This document shows positions 16,906 to 24,087 of a stretch of DNA of 34,200 nucleotides, piece after piece. The first letter of the stretch is position 1; each line of letters opens with the position of its first letter. The notes beneath the pieces were generated by a model. The model saw only the letters and a list, made by a program, of their open reading frames with translations, made no database searches and was not told where the DNA came from. The stretch spans positions 1 through 34,200 of the forward strand of contig CALFXJ010000043.1 in NCBI GenBank assembly GCA_937958105.1, read 5' to 3'. This stretch comes from an uncultured Cellvibrio sp. (GTDB lineage Bacteria; Pseudomonadota; Gammaproteobacteria; Pseudomonadales; Cellvibrionaceae). Both the position numbers and the translations under genes were made by a program.

Positions 16906-18297
16906 TTAATAACCATCGTTCTGAAAGTACTCAGGGGCGAGGTTGTCAAAGCGGGTGTACTTGCCGATAAAGGCGGCCCGGCAGGTGCCAATCTCACCGT
17001 TACGCTGCTTGCCGATGATCAGTTCGGCAATACCTTTATCGGGACTGTCCTCGTTGTAGTACTCATCGCGATAGATGAACAGGATAACGTCCGCATCCTG
17101 CTCAATGGCGCCTGACTCCCGGAGGTCGGAGTTCATAGGGCGCTTATTGGGGCGCTGCTCCACGCCGCGGTTGAGCTGCGAAAGGGCAATCAATGGGCAG
17201 TCAAATTCCTTTGCGATGGCCTTGAGCGAGCGGGAGATCTCTGAGATTTCCTGGGTACGCCCTTCGTTGGAACCGGCGATCTGCATCAACTGCAGGTAGT
17301 CCACCATGATCATGCCCGGATTGCCGTGCTCCCGGGCGATCCGCCGGACGCGCGCGCGCAATTCCTGGGGACTGAGTCCGGGAGTATCATCGATGAACAG
17401 CAGCTTGTCTTTCATCTTGGCTACCGCTGAGGACAGCTTGGGCCAATCCTCCTCAGTGAGCTTACCGTTGCGCATACGACCCTGATCGATACGGCCCACG
17501 GAAGACATCATCCGCATGATCATCGCTGCGGACGGCATCTCCATACTGAACACCAGTACCGGGCGATTCTGGCTGAACATCGCGCTTTCCACGAAGTTCA
17601 AAGCCAATGCGGTTTTACCCATTGACGGCCGCGCCGCGAGGATGATGAGTTCGCCGGGCTGCCAGCCAGAGGTGCGCTGATCCAGGTCAGCAATACCGGA
17701 CGGCACGCCAGTGATGTCACTGCCGGACCGGAATAATTCGTCAATACGCTGGACGGTGGCCTTGAGCAGGTCGTTGACCCCTACCAGACCACCCTCTTTG
17801 GGCCGGTCTTCGGCAATCTCGGCCACGCGCTTTTCTGCCAGCTGCAACAGATCATCGGAATCGAGGCCCGAGGGGTTATAACTGGATTTGCTGATTTCCT
17901 GCGCTGCAGCAATCAACTGACGCAAAGTGGAGCGCTCACGCACGATGCGCGCGTAAGCCACGATGTTGGCAGCGCTCGGCGTGTTGTTGGCCATCTCTAC
18001 CAGGTAGGCCAGGCCACCGACCCGCTCCAGCTGGTCGTGGCGATGCAGCTCTTCCGATAAGGTAATTACGTCCAGCGGCTGCGCGTTTTCCTGCAGAATC
18101 TGCATCATCTTGAAGATCTGACGATGATCTTCACGGTAAAAATCGACCTCAGAAATGACCTCAAGCACAGCATCCAGGCGCTTGTTATCGAGCATCAAGC
18201 CGCCCAGAACCGCTTGCTCCGCCTCGATCGAATGGGGCAAAAGGTTTTTTTCGGCAACGACCTCTGCCGATGGCAGTTCAAAGGATGCTTCAGACAT
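16906..18297 (-). CDS. dnaB: Replicative DNA helicase DnaB
   Basis: The ring helicase that unwinds the fork ahead of DNA polymerase III. The protein of 463 residues has the N-terminal DnaB domain (PHSIEAEQAVLGGLML near 21-36) and a RecA-like C-terminal ATPase with Walker A RPSMGKTAL near residues 223-231 and VDYLQLM as the Walker B strand. The C-terminal loops SDLRESGAIEQDADV are also intact. ATG 18297 (MSEASFEL) is preferred; a TTG two codons upstream is possible. There is no intein. It follows rplI behind an intrinsic terminator. Confidence 0.96.
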   Translation of the reverse strand: MSEASFELPSAEVVAEKNLLPHSIEAEQAVLGGLMLDNKRLDAVLEVISEVDFYREDHRQIFKMMQILQENAQPLDVITLSEELHRHDQLERVGGLAYLVEMANNTPSAANIVAYARIVRERSTLRQLIAAAQEISKSSYNPSGLDSDDLLQLAEKRVAEIAEDRPKEGGLVGVNDLLKATVQRIDELFRSGSDITGVPSGIADLDQRTSGWQPGELIILAARPSMGKTALALNFVESAMFSQNRPVLVFSMEMPSAAMIMRMMSSVGRIDQGRMRNGKLTEEDWPKLSSAVAKMKDKLLFIDDTPGLSPQELRARVRRIAREHGNPGMIMVDYLQLMQIAGSNEGRTQEISEISRSLKAIAKEFDCPLIALSQLNRGVEQRPNKRPMNSDLRESGAIEQDADVILFIYRDEYYNEDSPDKGIAELIIGKQRNGEIGTCRAAFIGKYTRFDNLAPEYFQNDGY

Positions 18298-18330
18298 AGG
18301 CAATAACTACGGGATTATTTTGAGACCAGG

Positions 18331-18381
18331 AATAAAAAACGGGCACTATAAACAACCCGGAAAGGGAGTCGATAGTGCCCG
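18331..18381 (-). terminator. Intrinsic terminator between rplI and dnaB
   Basis: On the minus strand a perfect 10-bp stem (CGGGCACTAT with ATAGTGCCCG, plus-strand positions 18372-18381 and 18340-18349) is followed by TTTTTTATT. The loop is 22 bases. It would end or attenuate the ribosomal-protein transcript before dnaB, which begins only ~35 bases further on. Confidence 0.75.
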
Positions 18382-18437
18382 ATTTCGTCACGCTTGTCAC
18401 ACTCTCCGGCCACTAAAGACCTCGGAGTGTCGAGCGA

Positions 18438-18884
18438 TTACTCTGCAACCACCGCCAGCTTGACGGTTTGGATAACTTCCGGGTGCAGTTGAACGTCGAT
18501 GTCGAACTGACCAACTTCGCGCAGTACACCTTCCGGCAGACGCACTTCTGATTTGGCCACTTCTACGCCGGCAGCGGTGATCGCTTCTGCGATGTCGCGA
18601 GTACCGATGGAACCGAAGAGTTTACCTTCGTCACCAGCATTGGCTGCGATAGTTACGTTCAGCTCCGCCAGTTTTGCTGCGCGTGCTTCAGCTTCTGCTT
18701 TCTTGGCAGCGGCTGCGGCTTCAAGGCCTGCACGACGCTCTTCAAACTCAGCGATGTTTTTTGGTGTAGCAGAAACTGCTTTACCCTGTGGCAGCAGGTA
18801 GTTACGACCAAAACCTGCTTTTACGGAGACTTTGTCACCGATATTGCCTAATTTACCCACTTTATCGAGCAGAATAACTTCCAT
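18438..18884 (-). CDS. rplI: 50S ribosomal protein L9
   Basis: Binds 23S rRNA near the base of the L1 stalk. The N-terminal domain MEVILLDKVGKLGNIGD and GFGRNYLLPQGKA is textbook L9, followed by a long alanine/glutamate-rich connecting helix (residues ~45-75) and the C-terminal RNA-binding domain. It has 148 residues, normal length. It is the fourth gene of the rpsF-rpsR-membrane protein-rplI cluster. Confidence 0.97.
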   Translation of the reverse strand: MEVILLDKVGKLGNIGDKVSVKAGFGRNYLLPQGKAVSATPKNIAEFEERRAGLEAAAAAKKAEAEARAAKLAELNVTIAANAGDEGKLFGSIGTRDIAEAITAAGVEVAKSEVRLPEGVLREVGQFDIDVQLHPEVIQTVKLAVVAE

Positions 18885-18945
18885 CTCGTTTACCCTCTCA
18901 GTTCATTTATCTAACGGGCAGCTGAGCATTGCTTGTGAGGTTAAG

Positions 18946-19797
18946 CTACAGCTTCGGCTTAAACCGCCCGCGAAAATTCAGCCATGTATCCAAAAACGCC
19001 ACGATTACCAGCAACTGTGCAATGACATCCAAGAGGAACACCAGCACATAAAAACCAACCAACCATTGCGTACCCATGCGCTTGACTGCAACCAGGCGAT
19101 GGACAATTGCCACCCCCATGACCAACAGCGGCAACACAAACAACGTAGCCCAGGTGCGATAGTCCGGTGACTGCGTCAGGCAATAGATGGCTGCTGCCAT
19201 ACAAACAACTGCCTGAACGGTATTCAAACGAAACTGTTGAAACTCCTCAGCGAATCCGCCGGGGTTGTACAGTGACGCCTGCCACCAGCGCCCTACTATC
19301 AGGCCAAACAGACTGCCCAGAGCCGTAACATACGCAATCATGCCTACTACAAATGCCTGACCGGGCATTGTCACGGCTGATGGCTCCATCTCGCTGAACA
19401 GCTGCTTTACAAACTCCGCCAGGGAGTCCATCAACCGGGCCAGCAGATCGGGCACCAGTATCAGCTGTAACAGCGCTGTCAGGATGCTCAGCGCTACCAA
19501 CCCCATGAGGGTGTAAGCCCAGGACATGCTGTTGCGCAATATCAGGGCCGAGAGATAGGTCACCACAAATCCACTGATAGCCAGAATTGGCATCAGCGGC
19601 TGCATCTGACCCATCGCCAGCGAAATCAGCATGGGCAACAGACCCCAGAGCAGGATCAGGAAACCGTTACTGATTCCTTTGCGCAAAGACACCAGGGCAA
19701 TGGTTGCCGGTGTCAGCACGGGTACCGCAGTGCCCAGAACGGCCACCACAGCAGCTTGCGTGCGGCCGCGCATGATGAACTCAGCCAGCGCACGCAT
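18946..19797 (-). CDS. Polytopic membrane protein of the rpsR-rplI cluster (YybS/DUF2232-like)
   Basis: A 283-residue integral membrane protein with roughly eight hydrophobic helices spread along its length. Proteins of this kind sit between rpsR and rplI in many gammaproteobacteria and belong to the loosely defined YybS/DUF2232 group. Some members resemble transporter S-components, but the substrate is unknown. The gene lies 8 bases after rpsR and 61 bases before rplI and is clearly in the same transcript. Confidence 0.7.
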   Translation of the reverse strand: MRALAEFIMRGRTQAAVVAVLGTAVPVLTPATIALVSLRKGISNGFLILLWGLLPMLISLAMGQMQPLMPILAISGFVVTYLSALILRNSMSWAYTLMGLVALSILTALLQLILVPDLLARLMDSLAEFVKQLFSEMEPSAVTMPGQAFVVGMIAYVTALGSLFGLIVGRWWQASLYNPGGFAEEFQQFRLNTVQAVVCMAAAIYCLTQSPDYRTWATLFVLPLLVMGVAIVHRLVAVKRMGTQWLVGFYVLVFLLDVIAQLLVIVAFLDTWLNFRGRFKPKL

Positions 19798-19805
19798 GGT
19801 AAAAC

Positions 19806-20033
19806 TTACTCGTGACTATCGGTGTACGGAATCAAGGCCAGGTAGCGTGCACGCTTGATAGCGGTCGCCAGTTGGCGTTGATATCTGGCTTTAGTACCAG
19901 TAATACGGCTTGGAACGATCTTGCCGGTTTCGGTGATGTAAGCTTTCAAGGTTTCGATATCTTTGTAATCGATACGCTTGGTGCCTTCAGCGGTAAAACG
20001 GCAGAACTTGCGACGACGGAAAAAACGTGCCAT
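19806..20033 (-). CDS. rpsR: 30S ribosomal protein S18
   Basis: Binds the 30S platform with S6. The 75-residue protein begins MARFFRRRKFCRF and contains YKDIETLKAYITETGKI and RITGTKARYQRQL, all diagnostic. It starts 3 bases after rpsF, so the two are translationally linked. Confidence 0.97.
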   Translation of the reverse strand: MARFFRRRKFCRFTAEGTKRIDYKDIETLKAYITETGKIVPSRITGTKARYQRQLATAIKRARYLALIPYTDSHE

Positions 20034-20036
20034 CTG

Positions 20037-20483
20037 TTAAACCCCCTGCTCTTGTTCTTCGGTTTCATCGGAATCCACGTCGTCGTCCTCAGACTCATCG
20101 GCATCCGACTCCTCATCACGACGGTCAGCACGGGGCGGACGGGCTTTACGCTCGCGGCCTTCTTTCTCGGCTTTCATGATGAAAGATTCTTCGGTGATGG
20201 CTTCGTCTTCACGAATCACCAGATTGCGCAGGATGGCATCGTTATAACGGAAGTTAGTGGTCAACTCTTCCAGCGCTTCCTCAGTACACTCGATGTTCAT
20301 CAGAATGTAGTGAGCCTTGTGGATTTTGTTGATTGGGTAAGCCAGTTGGCGGCGGCCCCAGTCTTCCAGACGGTGAACAGTACCGCCGCTGGACTTCACA
20401 GTAGAGGTGTAACGCTCCACCATGCCTGGAACTTGCTCGCTCTGGTCCGGATGGACCATGAACACGATTTCGTAATGACGCAT
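20037..20483 (-). CDS. rpsF: 30S ribosomal protein S6
   Basis: Forms a heterodimer with S18 on the small subunit. The core (MRHYEIVFMVHPDQSEQV through the RNA-binding region to ~105) is standard. The C-terminal ~40 residues after RADRRDEE form a highly acidic disordered tail of D, E and S. Acidic tails of this kind occur in S6 of many gammaproteobacteria, and in E. coli glutamates are added there by RimK. AAGGAG precedes the start. Confidence 0.97.
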   Translation of the reverse strand: MRHYEIVFMVHPDQSEQVPGMVERYTSTVKSSGGTVHRLEDWGRRQLAYPINKIHKAHYILMNIECTEEALEELTTNFRYNDAILRNLVIREDEAITEESFIMKAEKEGRERKARPPRADRRDEESDADESEDDDVDSDETEEQEQGV

Positions 20484-20504
20484 TTTAGCTCCTTACGGGT
20501 TAAA

Positions 20505-20528
20505 GTCTCCCGCCGAACGCGGTGAGAC
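20505..20528 (-). promoter_or_regulatory. Hairpin in the rpsF leader, candidate S6:S18 autoregulatory site
   Basis: On the minus strand GTCTC-A-CCGC and GCGG-GAGAC form a stem interrupted by a bulged A, ending ~21 bases before the rpsF start. Many bacteria have an S6:S18-binding hairpin with a CCG element at this position. A hairpin with CCG is seen here, but I could not confirm the exact bulge geometry. Confidence 0.35.
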
Positions 20529-20570
20529 AAGGAGAGGCCCGAATAACCCCAGGCCAGATTAGGGCGCGCC

Positions 20571-20599
20571 ATTCTAGAGAGTTTAAGGGCGTGATGCAA
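20571..20599 (-). promoter_or_regulatory. Probable rpsF operon promoter
   Basis: Minus strand: TTGCAT, 17-base spacer, TAGAAT. The -10 matches 5 of 6; the -35 keeps TTG. It lies ~90 bases upstream of rpsF and directly beyond the nrtD terminator. Confidence 0.5.
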
Positions 20600-20603
20600 G
20601 GAC

Positions 20604-20645
20604 AAAAAATAGCCAGCAGGGCGAGTCAGCGCCTGCCGTACTGGC
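20604..20645 (-). terminator. Intrinsic terminator after nrtD
   Basis: On the minus strand GCCAG...CTGGC arms with an inner GCAGGCG/CGCCTGC helix form an imperfect stem followed by TATTTTTTG. It closes the nrtABD transcript ~28 bases past the nrtD stop. Confidence 0.7.
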
Positions 20646-20672
20646 CATCCGGGAGAGGAATTTACAGGACGG

Positions 20673-21470
20673 TCAAGCCACATCCACCTTGCGTTGCTTC
20701 TCGTAGAGGAAGCTCAATACCTGGTGGCGATAATGGTTATAAGTGGGGTCATCAGCCAGGGTGATCCGGTCGCGGGGTCGCGGCAGATCAATCTTTAGAA
20801 TCTCCCCGATGGTCGCGGAAGGCCCGTTGGTCATCATGACGATCCGATCCGACAGCAATACGGCCTCGTCTACATCATGCGTGATCATCATGACCGTGTT
20901 CTTCAGTTCTGACTGGATCCGCATGACCTCGTCCTGCAGGTGCGCGCGGGTCAGGGCGTCCAGAGCACCGAAAGGTTCATCGAGCAACAACACCTTGGGC
21001 TCCATGGACAACGCCCGCGCAATACCCACCCGCTGTTTCATCCCGCCGGAAATCTCCGCCGGGCGTTTATTCAGCGCGTGGGTCATGTTCACCATCTCAA
21101 GATTCCTGAGCGTCCACTCGTGGCGCTCGGCGGCGGATTTGCTGTGCTTGAAGATCTTGTTAACTGCGAGCGCGACATTCTCATACACCGTCAGCCAGGG
21201 CAGCAGTGAATGATTCTGGAAAACCAGACTGCGATCCGGGCCGGGGTCGTTGACCTCCTTGCCATCAAGAATCACCACACCCGAGGTTGCCCGCAGCAGA
21301 CCTGCCACAATATTTAACACCGTGGATTTTCCGCAGCCGGAGTGGCCAATGATGGAGATGTACTCGCCTTTATCAATCTTTAAATTGATGTTCTGCAGCA
21401 CGTGGCTGGTGAGGTCACCTCGGGTAAAATCCATTGAGACCTGTTCGATTTGCAGATAACTGGCAGCCAT
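20673..21470 (-). CDS. nrtD: Nitrate ABC transporter ATP-binding protein
   Basis: Energises nitrate uptake on the inner face of the membrane. The 265-residue ATPase has Walker A GHSGCGKST (42-50), Q-loop FQNHSLLPW, signature ISGGMKQR (140-147), Walker B LLLDEPFGALD (161-171) and the switch His in MITHDVDEA. The FQNHSLLPWLTVYENV and SGGMKQR forms are typical of the nitrate/taurine/bicarbonate group. It lacks the C-terminal substrate-binding-like domain of cyanobacterial NrtC, so it corresponds to NrtD. It is the last gene of the operon, 29 bases after nrtB. Confidence 0.88.
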   Translation of the reverse strand: MAASYLQIEQVSMDFTRGDLTSHVLQNINLKIDKGEYISIIGHSGCGKSTVLNIVAGLLRATSGVVILDGKEVNDPGPDRSLVFQNHSLLPWLTVYENVALAVNKIFKHSKSAAERHEWTLRNLEMVNMTHALNKRPAEISGGMKQRVGIARALSMEPKVLLLDEPFGALDALTRAHLQDEVMRIQSELKNTVMMITHDVDEAVLLSDRIVMMTNGPSATIGEILKIDLPRPRDRITLADDPTYNHYRHQVLSFLYEKQRKVDVA

Positions 21471-21499
21471 ATATTCACTCCTCTACAGTGATCTCAGCA

Positions 21500-22384
21500 T
21501 CAACCGGCGGAAGTGCCGCGAGTGACGCGATTACCGATAAATGCCACCATGCGATCCAGGATAAACCCCACAACGCCGACATAAATCAGTGCCAGGATAA
21601 TGTCGCTGATCAGTGATGAGTTCCATGCATCCCAGATAAAAAATCCGATACCCACACCGCCGATCAGCATCTCCGCAGCCACAATGGCAAGCCAGGATAA
21701 ACCGACACCGATACGCAGGCCGGAAAAGATATAGGGCGCTGCAGAGGGCAACATTACCTGCCGGAAATATTCGAGACCGTTAAGACGAATCACCCGCGCC
21801 ACATTGCGATAATCTTCCGGGATATTTCGCACCCCCACGGACGTGTTGATGATGATGGGCCAGATCGCCGTTATAAAGATAACGAAGATGGCCGAGGGAT
21901 GGCTGTCCTGAAAACCCGCGAGGGAAAGCGGCAGCCAAGCCAGCGGTGGCACTGTGCGCAACACCTGGAAAACCGGATCCAGCCCACGAAGCGCCCAGGT
22001 CGACTGGCCGATCAGCACACCCAGACTGACTCCCACCACCACCGCTATGAGATAACCGTAAGCGACACGTTCAAGACTGGCGAGAATCTGCCAGGCCATG
22101 CCGACATCGTTGCCCCCATTGTCGTAAAAAGGATTAACAATCAACTCCCAGCTCTGCTCAAGCATGGCGGAAGCCGACGGAAGAGAAGCATCCGGCCGGG
22201 AGCAGGTCAGCTCCCAGACACCCACCAGAATCGTCATAACGATCAGTGGCGGCAGAAACCGGGATATCAGAAAGGTTTTCCATTTTTTCAGGATTCCAAC
22301 TAACGGCTTTTTAAAATCCGCCACCCTCGGTTTGATGACCAGCGGCTCGGCTGGCACACTGGTGATATTGGCTCTTGAGTTCAT
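21500..22384 (-). CDS. nrtB: Nitrate ABC transporter permease
   Basis: The membrane channel of the nitrate importer. At 294 residues it has a hydrophilic N-terminal ~40 residues, then about six membrane helices starting with FLPPLIVMTILVGVWELT. The permease EAA-type loop reads VIRLNGLEYFRQVMLP, and GVGLSWLAIVAAEML follows, both typical of NrtB. It lies between nrtA and nrtD with 29-base gaps on both sides, consistent with one transcript. Confidence 0.88.
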   Translation of the reverse strand: MNSRANITSVPAEPLVIKPRVADFKKPLVGILKKWKTFLISRFLPPLIVMTILVGVWELTCSRPDASLPSASAMLEQSWELIVNPFYDNGGNDVGMAWQILASLERVAYGYLIAVVVGVSLGVLIGQSTWALRGLDPVFQVLRTVPPLAWLPLSLAGFQDSHPSAIFVIFITAIWPIIINTSVGVRNIPEDYRNVARVIRLNGLEYFRQVMLPSAAPYIFSGLRIGVGLSWLAIVAAEMLIGGVGIGFFIWDAWNSSLISDIILALIYVGVVGFILDRMVAFIGNRVTRGTSAG

Positions 22385-22413
22385 AATTCACCTCCACTTG
22401 TCGCGGGCAACAC

Positions 22414-23742
22414 TCAGCTCATGTATTTGATGGCGAGACTATCGAGATAAGCCTGGGGATTTTCCGGATCGAATACCTTGCCATCAAAGAATGTCTCCAC
22501 CCCACGCGAGGTTGAGGTTGGAATTTCACTGGCTGGAATTTTTAACGCGGCCGCTGCGTCACGCCAGAGATCTTCTCGATTTACCTTATCGATAAGCGCC
22601 TTCGTATCGGTTGAAGCAGGCATATAACCCCAGCGTATATTTTCTGTCAGGAACCACAGGTCGTGACTGCGGAAAGGGTATCCAGCAAAGTCTTTCCAGT
22701 AACGCATCTGGAACGGACTGTTTTCTACCACCTTGCCATTGCCGTAATCGAAGGTGCCTTTCATGCGTTCGATAATGTCGTTGTAGGGAGCGTTGATCCA
22801 TTTACGGCCAGAGCAGATTTTCGCCATCTCTTCCTTGTTCTCTGTTTTCTCGCACCACATCTGCGCTTCCATCACTGCCATCATCAACGCCTTGGTGGCG
22901 TTGGGATTTTTATCAACATAATCCGCACGCATGGCAAAAGCTTTTTCAGGATGGTTGTTCCACAATTCACCGGTAGTGTTGGCGGTGTAGCCAATTTTTT
23001 GATTGATCAATTGTTCATTCCACGGCTCACACACACAGAAGGTATCCATACTGCCGACCTTCATGTTGGCAACCATCTGGGCGGGAGGAACCACGATGGT
23101 GGAGATATCCTTGACTGGATCAATACCGCCTGCCGCCAGCCAGTAACGAATCCATAAGTCGTGTGTACCGCCGGGAAAAGTCATGGCTGCATTGACAGCC
23201 TTGCCGCTGGCTCTTTTCTTTGCCAGCGCTGCTTTGAAAGGCGTGGCATCGGTGCCCAGCTTCAGGTCAGTGTATTCTTTACCGACTGATATGCACTGCC
23301 CTCCCAGATTCAGACGCCCGAGGATATACATAGGTGTGGGGACGTTGTTAGGCGTTACCACACCTGCAGTAATCAAATAAGGCATGGGCGAAAGAATATG
23401 CGCACCATCAATACCATTGTTCTTCGAACCCAACACCAGGTTATCGCGCGTCGTGCCCCAGGAAGACTGTTTGATGACCTGCACATCGGTCATGCCGTAT
23501 TTTTTGAAAAAGCCTTTTTCTTCTGCAACAAACAAAGGGGCCGCATCAGTCAATGCAATAAAGCCCAGCTTTGCGGACGTAGTTTCGAGACTGCCACCAT
23601 CGGCCCAGGCTAACGCACCCAGCCCACCGGGCAGGCCACTCATCACTGCGGCTCCACCAATTGCACCAAGGCTCTGTCTCAAAAACTTGCGACGGGTTTT
23701 CAAGTGGTTACCGCTATCTGTTGTGGAAGACTTTTTCTCCAT
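22414..23742 (-). CDS. nrtA: Nitrate-binding ABC transporter protein (CmpA/NrtA family)
   Basis: Captures nitrate (possibly nitrite) outside the inner membrane. The 442-residue protein opens with a twin-arginine signal, RRKFLRQSLGAIGGAA (RR at 17-18), so export folded by Tat is likely. The mature part shows the NrtA pattern: KLGFIALTDAAPLFVAEEKG, GLDG-like NNGIDGAHIL, FPGGTHDLWIRYWLAAGGI and FCVCEPWNEQLI. Bicarbonate-binding CmpA is the close alternative, but the NIT-ANTAR regulator next door points to nitrate. It is the first gene of the operon, behind a regulated leader. Confidence 0.9.
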   Translation of the reverse strand: MEKKSSTTDSGNHLKTRRKFLRQSLGAIGGAAVMSGLPGGLGALAWADGGSLETTSAKLGFIALTDAAPLFVAEEKGFFKKYGMTDVQVIKQSSWGTTRDNLVLGSKNNGIDGAHILSPMPYLITAGVVTPNNVPTPMYILGRLNLGGQCISVGKEYTDLKLGTDATPFKAALAKKRASGKAVNAAMTFPGGTHDLWIRYWLAAGGIDPVKDISTIVVPPAQMVANMKVGSMDTFCVCEPWNEQLINQKIGYTANTTGELWNNHPEKAFAMRADYVDKNPNATKALMMAVMEAQMWCEKTENKEEMAKICSGRKWINAPYNDIIERMKGTFDYGNGKVVENSPFQMRYWKDFAGYPFRSHDLWFLTENIRWGYMPASTDTKALIDKVNREDLWRDAAAALKIPASEIPTSTSRGVETFFDGKVFDPENPQAYLDSLAIKYMS

Positions 23743-23773
23743 TACGCCTGCCTCTGATACTAAAATTTACGCG

Positions 23774-23836
23774 AAAAAAAAACGGTGCCACACAAAGTTA
23801 ATTACCGCGCATGCAATTAACGTATGTGGCACCGTT
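23774..23836 (-). terminator. Leader terminator ahead of nrtA, likely antitermination target
   Basis: On the minus strand AACGGTGCCACA and TGTGGCACCGTT form a perfect 12-bp stem. It is extended by a second helix GTTAATT/AATTAAC and followed by nine consecutive T. It ends only ~32 bases before the nrtA ATG, so transcription would stop before the operon unless it is prevented. This is the regulated terminator of nas-type leaders. Confidence 0.88.
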
Positions 23837-23862
23837 GCCCGTTGACTCTTAGATAAACCAGC

Positions 23863-23884
23863 GCTGGATCAACATCGATTCAGC
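23863..23884 (-). promoter_or_regulatory. Candidate ANTAR-binding hairpin (P1) with hexaloop
   Basis: On the minus strand GCTGAATC-GATGTT-GATCCAGC folds into an 8-pair stem with one A/C mismatch and a six-base loop having G at position 4. A second, weaker hexaloop hairpin (GGC-AACGGT-GCC, 23828-23839; A1 and G4) shares bases with the 5' arm of the terminator. The two could be the paired hexaloops recognised by ANTAR proteins; the P2 stem is only 3 bp. Confidence 0.5.
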
Positions 23885-23940
23885 TTGATTCGTTTCACTC
23901 TGCTGACTTTCAGAATTTTCCGAATCCTTGCTGTGAATAT

Positions 23941-23957
23941 TGCAGAATGCGTACCAG
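23941..23957 (-). promoter_or_regulatory. Sigma-54 promoter of nrtABD
   Basis: Minus strand CTGGTACGCATTCTGCA matches the -24/-12 consensus (TGGCACG-N4-TTGCA) with exact GG-N10-GC spacing. The predicted start is near 23930, giving a leader of ~190 bases that contains the hairpin and terminator. Confidence 0.75.
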
Positions 23958-24033
23958 AATTTTAAAAACCCGAAAAACCATTTAAAAACAAGTTGTTAAA
24001 CAGCAGCCATGCCTTTTTGCTCACCCGCACATG

Positions 24034-24081
24034 TGCACCAGCAGCGCGCAAAAACAGCCAAAACTGCACATGTTGTGCGCA
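24034..24081. promoter_or_regulatory. Two NtrC-like enhancer sites
   Basis: TGCACC-AGCAG-CGCGCA (24034-24050) matches the NtrC site TGCACC-N5-GGTGCA at 10 of 12 positions, and TGCACA-TGTTG-TGCGCA (24065-24081) at 9 of 12. They start 31 bases apart, three helical turns, centred about 112 and 143 bases upstream of the predicted sigma-54 start. That is close to the spacing and placement of the E. coli glnA enhancers. Confidence 0.6.
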
Positions 24082-24087
24082 CATATC

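Noticed and set aside
16906..18297. Checked dnaB for an intein or split
   Set aside because: The helicase motifs run continuously with normal length, so no insertion.
20037..20170. Acidic S6 C-terminal tail as a frameshift artefact
   Set aside because: The frame is continuous, low-complexity acidic tails are usual in S6 of related bacteria, and the rpsR start follows at once.
19812..20525. Plus-strand frame of 237 codons across rpsR and rpsF
   Set aside because: Covers two ribosomal protein genes on the other strand, so it is not a gene.
24001..24030. GCACATGTGC palindrome at 24027-24036 as a separate operator
   Set aside because: It overlaps the better-matching NtrC-like site and lacks the required half-site spacing on its own.
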